From positions 1 through 7,592 of the forward strand of contig JAIUYC010000154.1 in the NCBI GenBank assembly GCA_020216575.1: DNA of 7,592 bases, written 5' to 3'. The DNA is from Coleofasciculus sp. S288 (lineage in GTDB: Bacteria; Cyanobacteriota; Cyanobacteriia; Cyanobacteriales; Coleofasciculaceae). A program made the position numbers and the translations under genes. The notes beneath the pieces are model-generated. The model did no database searches. It was not told the DNA's origin and saw nothing but the letters and a program-made list of their open reading frames with translations. Of this stretch, positions 1-6,275 are shown in pieces (the stretch's first letter is position 1; each line of letters starts with the position of its first letter).

Positions 1-451
1 AAAACTCGTAATGTCCCTCTTGAGTGTCGCCCTTCTCGTTCAGGACAATTTGCGTTTTGCCCTTGCTGTCCAGAATAATTAAAGTTTTCCCATCATCATT
101 CAGAACAAACTCCAGTAGATCTCGGTAGGTAAATTGATTTCCAGTACCGAATAAACTTGCAAGTTTTTTACAAGCTTTTAGAATGGGTAAAGAGACATAA
201 CAACGAAGACAAAGCCCAGCCAGAGCACGGCTTTTTGCATCAATAGAAGAGTTTTCAGTGCGGAACCAAGACAACAGTAACGCTGGGATACATCGGTTGG
301 CTGTATTCGGTTGCTCCCCTAAAGCAGTAGATGACAGAAATTGTTGGTGAAAAAACTCCTGTGCTAGAGGGAGAGGCCCGCTTGTATAACCACTGCTTTC
401 ACTCGCGGCGTTAATTCTGCAAATCGTCCAGTATCTCGATGAAGAATCCAT
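1..451 (-). CDS. Unrecognised protein, N-terminal part (runs off the left edge)
   Basis: An open frame of 150 codons without a stop starts at an ATG at 451-449 (MDSSSRYWTICRINAASESS...) and leaves the window at base 1, so the C-terminus is missing. An in-frame stop (TGA) lies nine codons upstream, so this ATG is the only ATG start available; no clear Shine-Dalgarno precedes it. The visible part is soluble: no signal peptide or membrane segment. It has a polar N-terminus, then a probably helical stretch with LCLRCYVSLPILKAC around residues 80-95, and then FTYRDLLEFVLNDDGK followed by a charged segment with two similar strand-like units (TLIILDSKGK and TQIVLNEKGD), roughly residues 120-140. The LCLRCYxS...FTYxDLL pattern resembles, from memory, conserved hypothetical proteins found only in cyanobacteria, but I cannot name a family or function. 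The frame is judged real because it stays open to the edge and gives a balanced composition. Confidence 0.55.
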   Translation of the reverse strand, partial: MDSSSRYWTICRINAASESSGYTSGPLPLAQEFFHQQFLSSTALGEQPNTANRCIPALLLSWFRTENSSIDAKSRALAGLCLRCYVSLPILKACKKLASLFGTGNQFTYRDLLEFVLNDDGKTLIILDSKGKTQIVLNEKGDTQEGHYEF

Positions 452-476
452 AGTACTGCTGTTGCCAATGATTCAC

Positions 477-557
477 TGGTAGTGTTGTAGGCATTATTTT
501 GCATCTAAAGCTTAATTCACTATCCCGTATACCAGGTAATCATCAACGGCACTACCA
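477..557. repeat. Inverted repeat in the upstream region of the left-edge gene
   Basis: TGGTAGTG at 477-484 and its exact complement CACTACCA at 550-557 form 8-bp arms 65 nt apart, just upstream of the ATG at 451. They could fold in the 5' leader of the minus-strand gene or be a split binding site. An 8-bp match at this distance can arise by chance, so function is not established. Confidence 0.25.
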
Positions 558-567
558 CTATGTTATG

Positions 568-650
568 TTTGACTGACATGCAGTACTCCATTACTCCTGA
601 GTTAAGAAGGAGTGGGGAAGAGCGATCGCATAAGTCTTAAGTCAGTCAAA
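568..650. repeat. Nested inverted-repeat element
   Basis: Perfect 10-bp arms TTTGACTGAC (568-577) and GTCAGTCAAA (641-650) enclose 63 nt. Inside, ATGC (578-581) can pair with GCAT (628-631), leaving a 9-nt bulge, and ACTCCT (593-598) pairs with AGGAGT (608-613) around a 9-nt loop. Three nested stems suggest a structured RNA, a small palindromic mobile remnant or a protein-binding site. It lies in a 551-nt stretch (452-1002) with no convincing gene. A HIP1 octamer (622-629) is inside the element. I see no promoter that would prove it is transcribed on its own. Confidence 0.4.
622..629. repeat. HIP1 octamer GCGATCGC (one of six)
   Basis: Exact copies of the highly iterated palindrome HIP1 lie at 622-629, 1476-1483, 3784-3791, 3940-3947, 4607-4614 and 7087-7094; five of the six are inside genes. 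Random sequence of this length would give about 0.1. HIP1 over-representation is a well-known hallmark of many cyanobacterial genomes and is the main support for the taxonomic call. Confidence 0.9.
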
Positions 651-874
651 TCAACACGCCTCCACGAGATAGAGCAAGGGTTACAAAATTCAATGAGTTG
701 CTCGGATTACTCGGAAGGGTACCCCAGTTACAGACATTAGAACGCTTAGTAATCTTTTCATTTGAATGCCCTCCAATTTGTTCTACTGGGATATATCTGC
801 GACTAGTTGGAGGTTATGCAGTCTTTTAATATTTCAGAAATCCTTGGCGGATGAAATGCACTGCTACATAAAAA

Positions 875-990
875 AGTCCGCCTGACGCGGACTAACGGGA
901 AATCTTTGATTTTGTAACCCACGCAGGCGGGTTTTGTTTGTATAGCTGCGGTTACCCTACGGAAAGCCGAAGAGAGCGTCTACAACCGCC
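875..990. repeat. Cyanobacterial multi-hairpin intergenic repeat, third hairpin interrupted
   Basis: Three consecutive hairpin units are visible. AGTCCGC (875-881) pairs with GCGGACT (887-893) around CTGAC. AACCC (916-920) pairs with GGGTT (929-933) and is followed by a T-rich stretch. GCGGTT (948-953) matches AACCGC (984-989). The order AGTCCGC..GCGGACTAACG, AACCCACGCAGG..GGGTTTTGT, GCGGTT..AACCGCC matches a dispersed intergenic repeat I remember from cyanobacterial genomes, in which the last two arms are normally only a few bases apart. Here about 30 bp (954-983) separates them, suggesting a small insertion. The element ends 13 nt from the stop codon of the minus-strand gene at 1003, so on that strand its hairpins may also act as a transcription terminator or 3' mRNA stabiliser. 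Confidence 0.65.
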
Positions 991-1002
991 AAGCTAACTT
1001 TT

Positions 1003-2169
1003 CTAAGCAACCCAGTACCAACTAGCAAACAAAAAGCTGAAACGAGCTAGTATTATCGCAAAGTAGCCCACGATCGCATATGCCCAGAAGGGATAGCGAG
1101 CCAGTAGATAACCGAAGGCAATGCTTAAGGATACGAGTCCATAGGCGTAACGATCAATAGAAGTGACTCCTCCAGCGATTAAGATCAATAGCAAGTAAAA
1201 GAAGCTATAGGCGACTGCAACAGGGCTGAGCTTATCGCGGAAGAACCACAGTAGGTAACTGCCACCAATAATCATGATGGCTTTAATCAAACCATTACCT
1301 ACGGTCAAACCATCTAGCATAATCGCAAACCAACCGTGCCAATCAAAACCGGGAGTCCTCCCCCATCCCCTCTGAGCATAAATAAAGGCTAGAGGGTGTC
1401 CCAAACGAGTCGTGCAGTAAATGATGTAAAGCAGCAGTCCCGTACCAACCGCTAAACTTGAGATGTAGGCAGTTCGCGATCGCCCTTCTCGCCAAGCGAT
1501 GAGCAAGAAGGCTGGTACGAGTGTAATCCCAGTCAGACGGCATGCTGTTGCCAGTGCTCCCCAAAGTGCTGCCCAACCATGTTGGTTCTTGTCGAAAGCT
1601 TGCAGAGACGCTGTTGTTAGTAATAGAAAAAGTCCTTCAGTGTAAGTCACCGTTCCGAACAGAGAATACGGAGACCAAGCCATCAAAGCCGTTGTCCACT
1701 TGGCAACGCTCATTCCATGCCGCTCCTCGACCCATCGGTACAAAATAAGCAGTGCGCCTAGAAACGCAACATTGTTGACTAATGTCCCTGCCACTTCAAA
1801 CGGAAGACCAAACAGCATTATTGCACGAGTCGTCCAAGGATAGAGCGGAAAAAATGCAGATGAATGCATTTGTCCGTCATTTTTGTAACTGTAACCAGAG
1901 GTCGCAATCTTTCTGTACCATTCACCATCCCAATGGGCAAAAAGATCCCATCCTGGAGTAGGAAAAAAATTGACTTGGTGGTGGTTGAGTTCGTCAGGGG
2001 GCGTGTAAGTCAAAGGAGTAATGAACTGCATGACCACAATAATGACAAGTCGGCTCAACAACCACATCGCGATTGTATAGATAAAGCCATTGTTCAACTT
2101 AATTGCCAGGTATTTTGCCATCGCGTTAGTAAATAAATAGTTGTCTTTTGGTAGGATTGCACCTGGCAT
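1003..2169 (-). CDS. PIG-V-like mannosyltransferase family membrane protein (GT-C fold)
   Basis: A 388-residue polytopic membrane protein. After a first membrane segment containing the SRLVI motif (about residues 30-50), a long first extracytoplasmic loop holds GWDLFAHWDGEWY (residues 73-85) and then FFPLYP (106-111). The HWDG and FFPLYP motifs are characteristic of the PIG-V/GPI mannosyltransferase II family, and the aspartate D81 in the loop is the expected catalytic or donor-binding acid of this GT-C group. About eight or more further hydrophobic segments follow to the C-terminus. Family knowledge: eukaryotic PIG-V adds the second mannose of GPI anchors from dolichol-phosphate-mannose. Bacterial homologues presumably use polyprenyl-phosphate sugars in the periplasm; the acceptor is unknown. 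The first ATG (2169) has no clear Shine-Dalgarno. Residue 17 (MAKYLAIKL, codon ending at 2119) is an equally plausible start and puts the first helix closer to the N-terminus, as is usual. It lies 88 nt after the VTT gene on the same strand, so co-transcription is likely. Confidence 0.8.
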   Translation of the reverse strand: MPGAILPKDNYLFTNAMAKYLAIKLNNGFIYTIAMWLLSRLVIIVVMQFITPLTYTPPDELNHHQVNFFPTPGWDLFAHWDGEWYRKIATSGYSYKNDGQMHSSAFFPLYPWTTRAIMLFGLPFEVAGTLVNNVAFLGALLILYRWVEERHGMSVAKWTTALMAWSPYSLFGTVTYTEGLFLLLTTASLQAFDKNQHGWAALWGALATACRLTGITLVPAFLLIAWREGRSRTAYISSLAVGTGLLLYIIYCTTRLGHPLAFIYAQRGWGRTPGFDWHGWFAIMLDGLTVGNGLIKAIMIIGGSYLLWFFRDKLSPVAVAYSFFYLLLILIAGGVTSIDRYAYGLVSLSIAFGYLLARYPFWAYAIVGYFAIILARFSFLFASWYWVA

Positions 2170-2257
2170 TGAGCTATTTATTTTTCAAACAAATTAGCTT
2201 ATCACAATTAACCTCTTAATGAAAAAACCTTAGGTTCCCAGTTTGAGGAAGGTGACA

Positions 2258-2953
2258 CTATTCGACATCGTCACTCTGGATTTGTCGTTCCCTTTCCTCT
2301 AGAGCCTTTTGAGGAGACTGACGGCGGCGTCGATACCAAGTCGCGCCGCCAACCAGCATTCCCGTCAGCGCCAAGGCACCCATTAGGGGGAGAATGTCAC
2401 CACTTTTGAGCGCCCGCAAACCTGAACCCATCATCACAAAGGGTAAGATTCCCGGAACCGTGCCGAGCACGGTACCCATAAGGTAGTCCTTGAAGCGAAT
2501 TGATGTTAAACCGGCTGCGAAATTAACTAATCCGTAGGGAATAATCGGCAGTAGCCGGATGGCAAACATGTAAAATAGTCCCCCCTGACGCATCTCCGCA
2601 TCCATGGCTTCCCAGCGTCCAGCGAACTTCCTGGCCACCACATCCCGCCCGACAGTGCGAGTAAAAGCAAACGCCACTACCGCCGCAATCACAGCAGCAA
2701 TTGTTGTCCAAAGCGTTCCCCACCAAGCTCCAAAAATTGCACCGCCACTGAGATTAAGGGGTGTTGAAGGCAAGATTAATATCGTTCCTACTGTATAAAG
2801 AACAATATAAATAACAGGTGCCCATAGTCCCGCTTGCTTCAGCCAAGTCTGCAACTGTTCTTGGTCAATCCCTCCTAGGAAATAGACTCCCAGCCCCGTT
2901 GCTACAATGCAGAGAACCGTGAGGAGAAAAATACCACTTTTAAAATTAAACAT
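2258..2953 (-). CDS. TVP38/TMEM64 (VTT/DedA superfamily) membrane protein
   Basis: A 231-residue integral membrane protein. An N-terminal helix (about residues 8-27) is followed by the VTT domain (about 45-185). This includes LPSTPLNLSGGAIFGAWWG (61-79), a glycine-rich re-entrant motif, and FAIRLLPIIPYGLVNFAAG (130-148), where R133, P136 and P139 match the conserved R-x-x-P..P signature. A basic C-terminal tail (WYRRRRQ onward) suggests a cytoplasmic C-terminus. Family knowledge: members of the wider DedA/VTT superfamily (TMEM41B, VMP1, DedA proteins) are linked to lipid scrambling and polyprenyl-phosphate transport; most bacterial TVP38 homologues have no assigned substrate. It lies between two glycosyltransferases on the same strand, which would fit a role with lipid carriers, but this is inference. 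The ATG at 2953 lacks a Shine-Dalgarno; no better start precedes the first helix. Confidence 0.88.
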   Translation of the reverse strand: MFNFKSGIFLLTVLCIVATGLGVYFLGGIDQEQLQTWLKQAGLWAPVIYIVLYTVGTILILPSTPLNLSGGAIFGAWWGTLWTTIAAVIAAVVAFAFTRTVGRDVVARKFAGRWEAMDAEMRQGGLFYMFAIRLLPIIPYGLVNFAAGLTSIRFKDYLMGTVLGTVPGILPFVMMGSGLRALKSGDILPLMGALALTGMLVGGATWYRRRRQSPQKALEERERQIQSDDVE

Positions 2954-3047
2954 AAGTAATTATATTTTCTATTTCCTCTTTTAATTTCAGGAAAGACTCA
3001 GCGAATCAGGAGAATAATAATAAAGATAAATAGGACAGATAGACCCA

Positions 3048-3087
3048 TTTTTAGGTAATTTTTTATTCATATTTTTTGTGTTTTTTT
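3048..3087. other. Spaced T-tracts, possible curved DNA upstream of the VTT gene
   Basis: Four T-runs of 5-7 bases (3048-3052, 3059-3064, 3072-3077, 3081-3087) have centres about 11.5, 13 and 9.5 bp apart, close to one helical turn. They lie roughly 95-135 bp upstream of the minus-strand ATG at 2953, where intrinsic curvature or an UP-like element could assist a promoter. No convincing -35/-10 pair was found for that gene. The region 2954-3325 (372 nt) otherwise holds repeats and no gene. Confidence 0.3.
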
Positions 3088-3156
3088 GGTAAAGCCAATT
3101 TTAAGAGGAATCAATAGGTAAGTAGGTGAGTGAAATTAAACATCACTGTGAGGGCT

Positions 3157-3184
3157 GAGCATGGGGCATGAGGCATAAGGCATG
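3157..3184. repeat. Heptameric short tandem repeat (STRR-like), four units
   Basis: Four contiguous 7-bp units GAGCATG, GGGCATG, AGGCATA and AGGCATG share the core RGGCATR. Short tandemly repeated heptamers of this kind are well known in intergenic DNA of filamentous cyanobacteria. It lies in the gap between the GT2 and VTT genes. A looser 8-bp tandem pair (GGTAAGTA, GGTGAGTG) precedes it at 3117-3132. Confidence 0.6.
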
Positions 3185-3235
3185 GGTAAATTAATGAGTT
3201 TTTTGGCTAAGTTGATATACTTTTAAATTGCATCG

Positions 3236-3264
3236 TCCTCTCCCCCAACCTCCCCAGTTTCCCC
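3236..3264. other. C-rich tract; G-rich on the transcribed-sense minus strand
   Basis: Runs of C at 3242-3246, 3252-3255 and 3261-3264 are separated by short spacers. On the minus strand this reads GGGG-N5-GGGG-N5-GGGGG followed by GG three bases later. Only three long G-runs exist, so a stable four-run quadruplex is uncertain. If the GT2 transcript reads through towards the VTT gene, this tract would be in the RNA as G-rich sequence, 62-90 nt downstream of the GT2 stop. Confidence 0.3.
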
Positions 3265-3325
3265 TGTTCTTACTGATGAATGCAACGTCCCATGAGAATT
3301 CTTCAAATGGTAGGAATGCTCAATC

Positions 3326-4327
3326 TTAAATGTTTTGCTGGTGGGTAGACTGATGAGGTTGCTCAACTTCCTGCTGATTGGCATTGAAACCATAGGATTC
3401 GCGAACTAAATAAAGAGGGCGTCCCTTGACTTCTTCATAGACGCGCCCCAGATATTCACCGATAACGCCTAGCGATAGGAGTTGAATGCCTCCCAAAAAC
3501 AGTACGGCGACCATCACGGAGGCATAACCTGGAACATCAGCACCGAAGATTAAGGTGCGAATGATTAAAAAAGAGGCGTAAATAAAAGCAATCAACGATA
3601 GAATGATGCCGATATAGCTCCAAATCTTTAACGGTCTGACGCTAAACGCTACAATCCCACCAAGGGCAAAGTTCCAAAGTTTCCAATAATTCCACTTCGT
3701 GGTTCCCTTGTGACGGGGTGGACGGTCAAAGAGAACGGAGGTTTGCTTGAAACCCACCCAGGTGAATAGACCTTTCATAAACCGCGATCGCTCCGGCATT
3801 TGCTTGAGCGCTTCAACCACCTGTCGGTCAAGTAAACGAAAATCTCCAGTGTTCTGAGGCATGGGAACGGGGCTGATCCAACCCATCAAGCGGTAGAAAG
3901 CATTGGCTGTCAAGCGTTTGAGCCAACTTTCGCCTTGACGCGATCGCCGAGTTGCATAGACGACATCATAGCCTTCGCGCCATTTGGCAACAAGCTCGCC
4001 TATTAATTCTGGAGGGTCTTGCAGGTCAGCATCAATGGGAATGACGGCCGCCCCACTACTGTACTCAAGACCGGCTGTAAGGGCAATCTCCTTGCCAAAA
4101 TTACGGGATAAGTTGACCACCTTAATGGCTGGGTCGCGATCATGGTGTTCAATTAAACATTTCAGCGTATTGTCTCGACTGCCATCATTGACACAGACAA
4201 TCTCGTAGGTCGTTTTCATCTCATCGAGTACCGACCGCAACCGCTCGAACAGGTAGTCAATATTAAGCTCTTCATTATAAAGAGGGACAACTACAGAGAT
4301 TTCTACAGGGGGTAACGTAGGAGACAT
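3326..4327 (-). CDS. GtrB/DPM1-type polyprenyl-phosphate glycosyltransferase (GT2)
   Basis: A 333-residue family 2 glycosyltransferase with a GT-A catalytic domain (about residues 8-230) and two C-terminal membrane helices (about 236-256 and 269-291). Key residues: VVPLYNEE (13-20), VNDGS (46-50), the metal/donor-binding DADLQD (99-104), NTGDFRL (159-165) and the C-terminal GEYLGRVYEEVKGRP (290-304), all typical of the GtrB/ArnC/DPMS subfamily. Family knowledge: these enzymes transfer a hexose from UDP- or GDP-sugar to polyprenyl (undecaprenyl) phosphate on the cytoplasmic face. The structurally characterised GtrB from Synechocystis belongs to this group. Whether this one uses glucose, mannose or another sugar cannot be read from the sequence. 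The ATG at 4327 is followed by a short polar leader; no Shine-Dalgarno is visible. It is transcribed away from the GT-C gene at 4541, a plausible user of its product. Full length, no damage seen. Confidence 0.9.
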   Translation of the reverse strand: MSPTLPPVEISVVVPLYNEELNIDYLFERLRSVLDEMKTTYEIVCVNDGSRDNTLKCLIEHHDRDPAIKVVNLSRNFGKEIALTAGLEYSSGAAVIPIDADLQDPPELIGELVAKWREGYDVVYATRRSRQGESWLKRLTANAFYRLMGWISPVPMPQNTGDFRLLDRQVVEALKQMPERSRFMKGLFTWVGFKQTSVLFDRPPRHKGTTKWNYWKLWNFALGGIVAFSVRPLKIWSYIGIILSLIAFIYASFLIIRTLIFGADVPGYASVMVAVLFLGGIQLLSLGVIGEYLGRVYEEVKGRPLYLVRESYGFNANQQEVEQPHQSTHQQNI

Positions 4328-4436
4328 AAGAATAAGGATTCAGAAGTATCTTCATACTAATAGGGACAGGGAAATAGCCAGCCCTAATCCATGGATCGGT
4401 GATAGGGGGTAGATCGAAACCTGGAACTGTCTTTGG

Positions 4437-4465
4437 TTATAACCCTTCTCTTTAGAAAAGTACAA
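4437..4465 (-). promoter_or_regulatory. Candidate promoter for the GT2 gene
   Basis: On the minus strand, TTGTAC (4465-4460) is separated by 17 nt from TTATAA (4442-4437), a fair sigma70-type -35/-10 pair. Transcription would start near 4430, giving a 5' leader of about 100 nt before the ATG at 4327. Based on sequence match only. Confidence 0.35.
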
Positions 4466-4502
4466 CTATTTGTTTTTTCTACTAAGGACGATTGATTAAA
4501 TA

Positions 4503-4531
4503 TTGACTAGACTGACAGAGAAATTTATCAT
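4503..4531 (+). promoter_or_regulatory. Candidate sigma70 promoter for the GT-C gene
   Basis: TTGACT (4503-4508), a 17-nt spacer and TATCAT (4526-4531) differ from consensus by one base in each hexamer. The predicted start near 4538 is only about 3 nt before the ATG at 4541, and no Shine-Dalgarno precedes that ATG, so the mRNA may be leaderless or nearly so. Confidence 0.45.
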
Positions 4532-4540
4532 CTATCTCGT

Positions 4541-6238
4541 ATGAAGCAGAGCGTTCCTTTTTTTAAAGCTTCTTTAAAGTTTTCTTGGGTTCTGTTAATC
4601 GTGATTGCGATCGCAATTTTATTACGGATTCTCAACCTCGGAAGTCGTGAATTTTGGTATGATGAAGTCTTATCGCTTCTCGTCTCCACAGGCCAAGGAA
4701 TTAACTATCGAGGACCGAAACAGTTACCCGTTGATCTGAGCGATTATACGGCTTTGTTGAACCTGCCGCCCGAGTCTTCCATTGGCAATGTCCTAGAAAC
4801 TGTAAAAAATATCTTCAAAAGTCTTCTGGGTGATGTCCATCCACCCGTTTCATTTCTCAGCCTGCACGTTTGGCTGCGACTGTTTGGCAATAGCGAAGCA
4901 GCGTTGCGGGGTTTAGTCACGTTACTGAGTGCAGGAGCAATCGCCAGTGCTTACGGATTGGGACGGTTTTTGATGGGACATCGCGGCGGACTCCTCCTCG
5001 CTGCGTTATTAGCAGCAAATCCTTATTATTTATCTCATTCTTTGACCATCCGGATGTATGGATTTCTGATTCTGTGGACAATCTTGAGTGCTTGGGCATT
5101 GCTAGAGCTGGTTGGAGTTCATAACTTAGGACTCAAAACAGAGAGGGACGTGAATTCAGACGTCACCAGTCACACGGATAAATCTATTCATCCTTTTGTC
5201 TGGAGTCTGATTCTAATTGGCTCAGTGGTAGCTGGACTGTCGACACAATACCTATTTGCCTACTGGGTATTAACGCTAGGCATCTTTGTCCTAATCTTTG
5301 ACTGGCGTCACTGGTGGCAGCATGGATTGCGTTTAGGCGCTGGCGTCCTACTAGCCGTTCCTTGGGTGCTGTGGGGAACCCGACAGCAATTGAACAATCG
5401 CGGTGAGTCGGTGAGTCAGATTTCCAACGAGGATACGTCTGCGGTTCTCCAGCACTTTCAAGATGTTACTCAGACATTAGGAGCTCACTTAGTTGTAGGA
5501 GACTGGATCACGAGTCTACCGCCAGTGATCGTAACTCTAGCTGGATGCATTGCGATCGTAGTCTTAGGAGTCTGCATCGCTACCCTCTGGCGGCAAGGGC
5601 AGCACCGTTCCCTACGAGTCGCCTTAGCATTAGGAATCCTTCCGTTAGTATTGGCACTAAGCGTGGATGTGATTACAGGCAAGTTCACGGTGGGTTTTGG
5701 TTGGGGACGCGCAATAATTTTTATTCTGCCTGGATGCTTGCTATTGCTGGCACTGGGGTTGGAACGGGCAGCTAAACAATGGCGAATTCCATTGACAGTT
5801 GCGTTGCTACTGTTCTTTTTAAGCGTGAGCGTGGCTGATTTGGGGACTCGACCTCGTTGGATGTTCCATCAAGTCGCAGATCTAATCGAACAGGATGCGA
5901 CAGCGCCAACGTTAATCGCCATGAACTCCCGCGCCTGGGGTCATGTACTACGTTTGGCTTACTATATTCCATCCAAGTCACCTGTAATGCTATTGGCTCA
6001 GAGTTCTGACAAACTGATACCTGCTTTAGAAAAGACGCTTGTCTCTAAACCAGCCGAGTATCAACGCCTTCTTTGGCTAGATAGCGCTGCTCCCGTCTGG
6101 GGCTCTCCCAGTACAGACGCCCAAAAACAACAAATTCAGCAAATAATAGAAGGTCAGTTCAAATTGGAGAAGACGTTGCCTCTGACAGGAACAATGAAAT
6201 TCGATAATTTTACGGCTCACCTTTACCAGCGTCCTTGA
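4541..6238 (+). CDS. GT39/ArnT/PMT-like GT-C membrane glycosyltransferase
   Basis: A 565-residue protein with about eleven hydrophobic segments between residues 16 and 434 and a C-terminal soluble domain (about 435-565). The first helix (16-31) is followed by a large extracytoplasmic loop starting with REFWYDEVLSL; the D41-E42 pair matches the acidic catalytic motif in the first loop of the PMT/ArnT/GT39 superfamily. Later in the same loop, DVHPP (98-102) followed by LHVWLRLFGNSEAALRG is the second signature of this group. Family knowledge: such enzymes transfer a sugar from a polyprenyl-phosphate carrier to lipid, glycan or protein acceptors at the periplasmic side. The GtrB-like gene transcribed divergently 213 nt away could supply that donor (inference). 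A hydrophilic insert around residues 193-217 separates two membrane segments. Start: the ATG at 4541 directly precedes the first helix and no alternative Met lies nearby; it lacks a Shine-Dalgarno. Donor and acceptor are unknown. Confidence 0.85.
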   Translation: MKQSVPFFKASLKFSWVLLIVIAIAILLRILNLGSREFWYDEVLSLLVSTGQGINYRGPKQLPVDLSDYTALLNLPPESSIGNVLETVKNIFKSLLGDVHPPVSFLSLHVWLRLFGNSEAALRGLVTLLSAGAIASAYGLGRFLMGHRGGLLLAALLAANPYYLSHSLTIRMYGFLILWTILSAWALLELVGVHNLGLKTERDVNSDVTSHTDKSIHPFVWSLILIGSVVAGLSTQYLFAYWVLTLGIFVLIFDWRHWWQHGLRLGAGVLLAVPWVLWGTRQQLNNRGESVSQISNEDTSAVLQHFQDVTQTLGAHLVVGDWITSLPPVIVTLAGCIAIVVLGVCIATLWRQGQHRSLRVALALGILPLVLALSVDVITGKFTVGFGWGRAIIFILPGCLLLLALGLERAAKQWRIPLTVALLLFFLSVSVADLGTRPRWMFHQVADLIEQDATAPTLIAMNSRAWGHVLRLAYYIPSKSPVMLLAQSSDKLIPALEKTLVSKPAEYQRLLWLDSAAPVWGSPSTDAQKQQIQQIIEGQFKLEKTLPLTGTMKFDNFTAHLYQRP

Positions 6239-6253
6239 AAACGGTCTAAGAAT

Positions 6254-6269
6254 TACGAGAAAGCTCGTA
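6254..6269 (+). terminator. Weak hairpin after the GT-C gene
   Basis: TACGAG (6254-6259) and CTCGTA (6264-6269) form a 6-bp stem with an AAAG loop 15 nt after the stop codon. It is not followed by a T-run, so it is at best a weak or factor-assisted terminator or a 3' stabilising hairpin. Confidence 0.3.
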
Positions 6270-6275
6270 TTAAGG

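Noticed and set aside
364..504. Minus-strand 46-codon frame with ATG at 504 (MQNNAYNTTSES...)
   Set aside because: It overlaps the start of the left-edge gene in another frame and stops at 364, while the chosen frame stays open to the window edge. A frameshift joining the two was considered but is not needed.
637..831. Plus-strand stop-to-stop frame of about 62 codons (…LLGRVPQLQTLERLV…)
   Set aside because: No ATG, GTG or other usable start with a ribosome binding site, it overlaps the nested inverted repeat, and no family is recognised.
1343..2136. Several antisense or alternative-frame open frames within the PIG-V-like gene, and similar ones inside the other genes
   Set aside because: They lie wholly within well-supported genes, have no recognisable domains, and vary in composition as shadow frames do.
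2222..2236. AACC-TAA-GGTT followed by six T on the minus strand, terminator-like, after the VTT gene
   Set aside because: A stem of four pairs is too weak for a credible intrinsic terminator, and the next co-oriented gene begins only about 50 nt further on.
2956..2966. TATAAT on the minus strand just upstream of the VTT start
   Set aside because: Only 5 nt from the ATG and without a -35 partner; the surroundings are very A+T rich, so chance is the simpler explanation.
3227..3292. GCATCGTCC and GCAACGTCC flanking the C-rich tract, like a target-site duplication
   Set aside because: They differ by one base, the tract between them has no terminal inverted repeats or gene, and a 9-mer match at this spacing may be chance.
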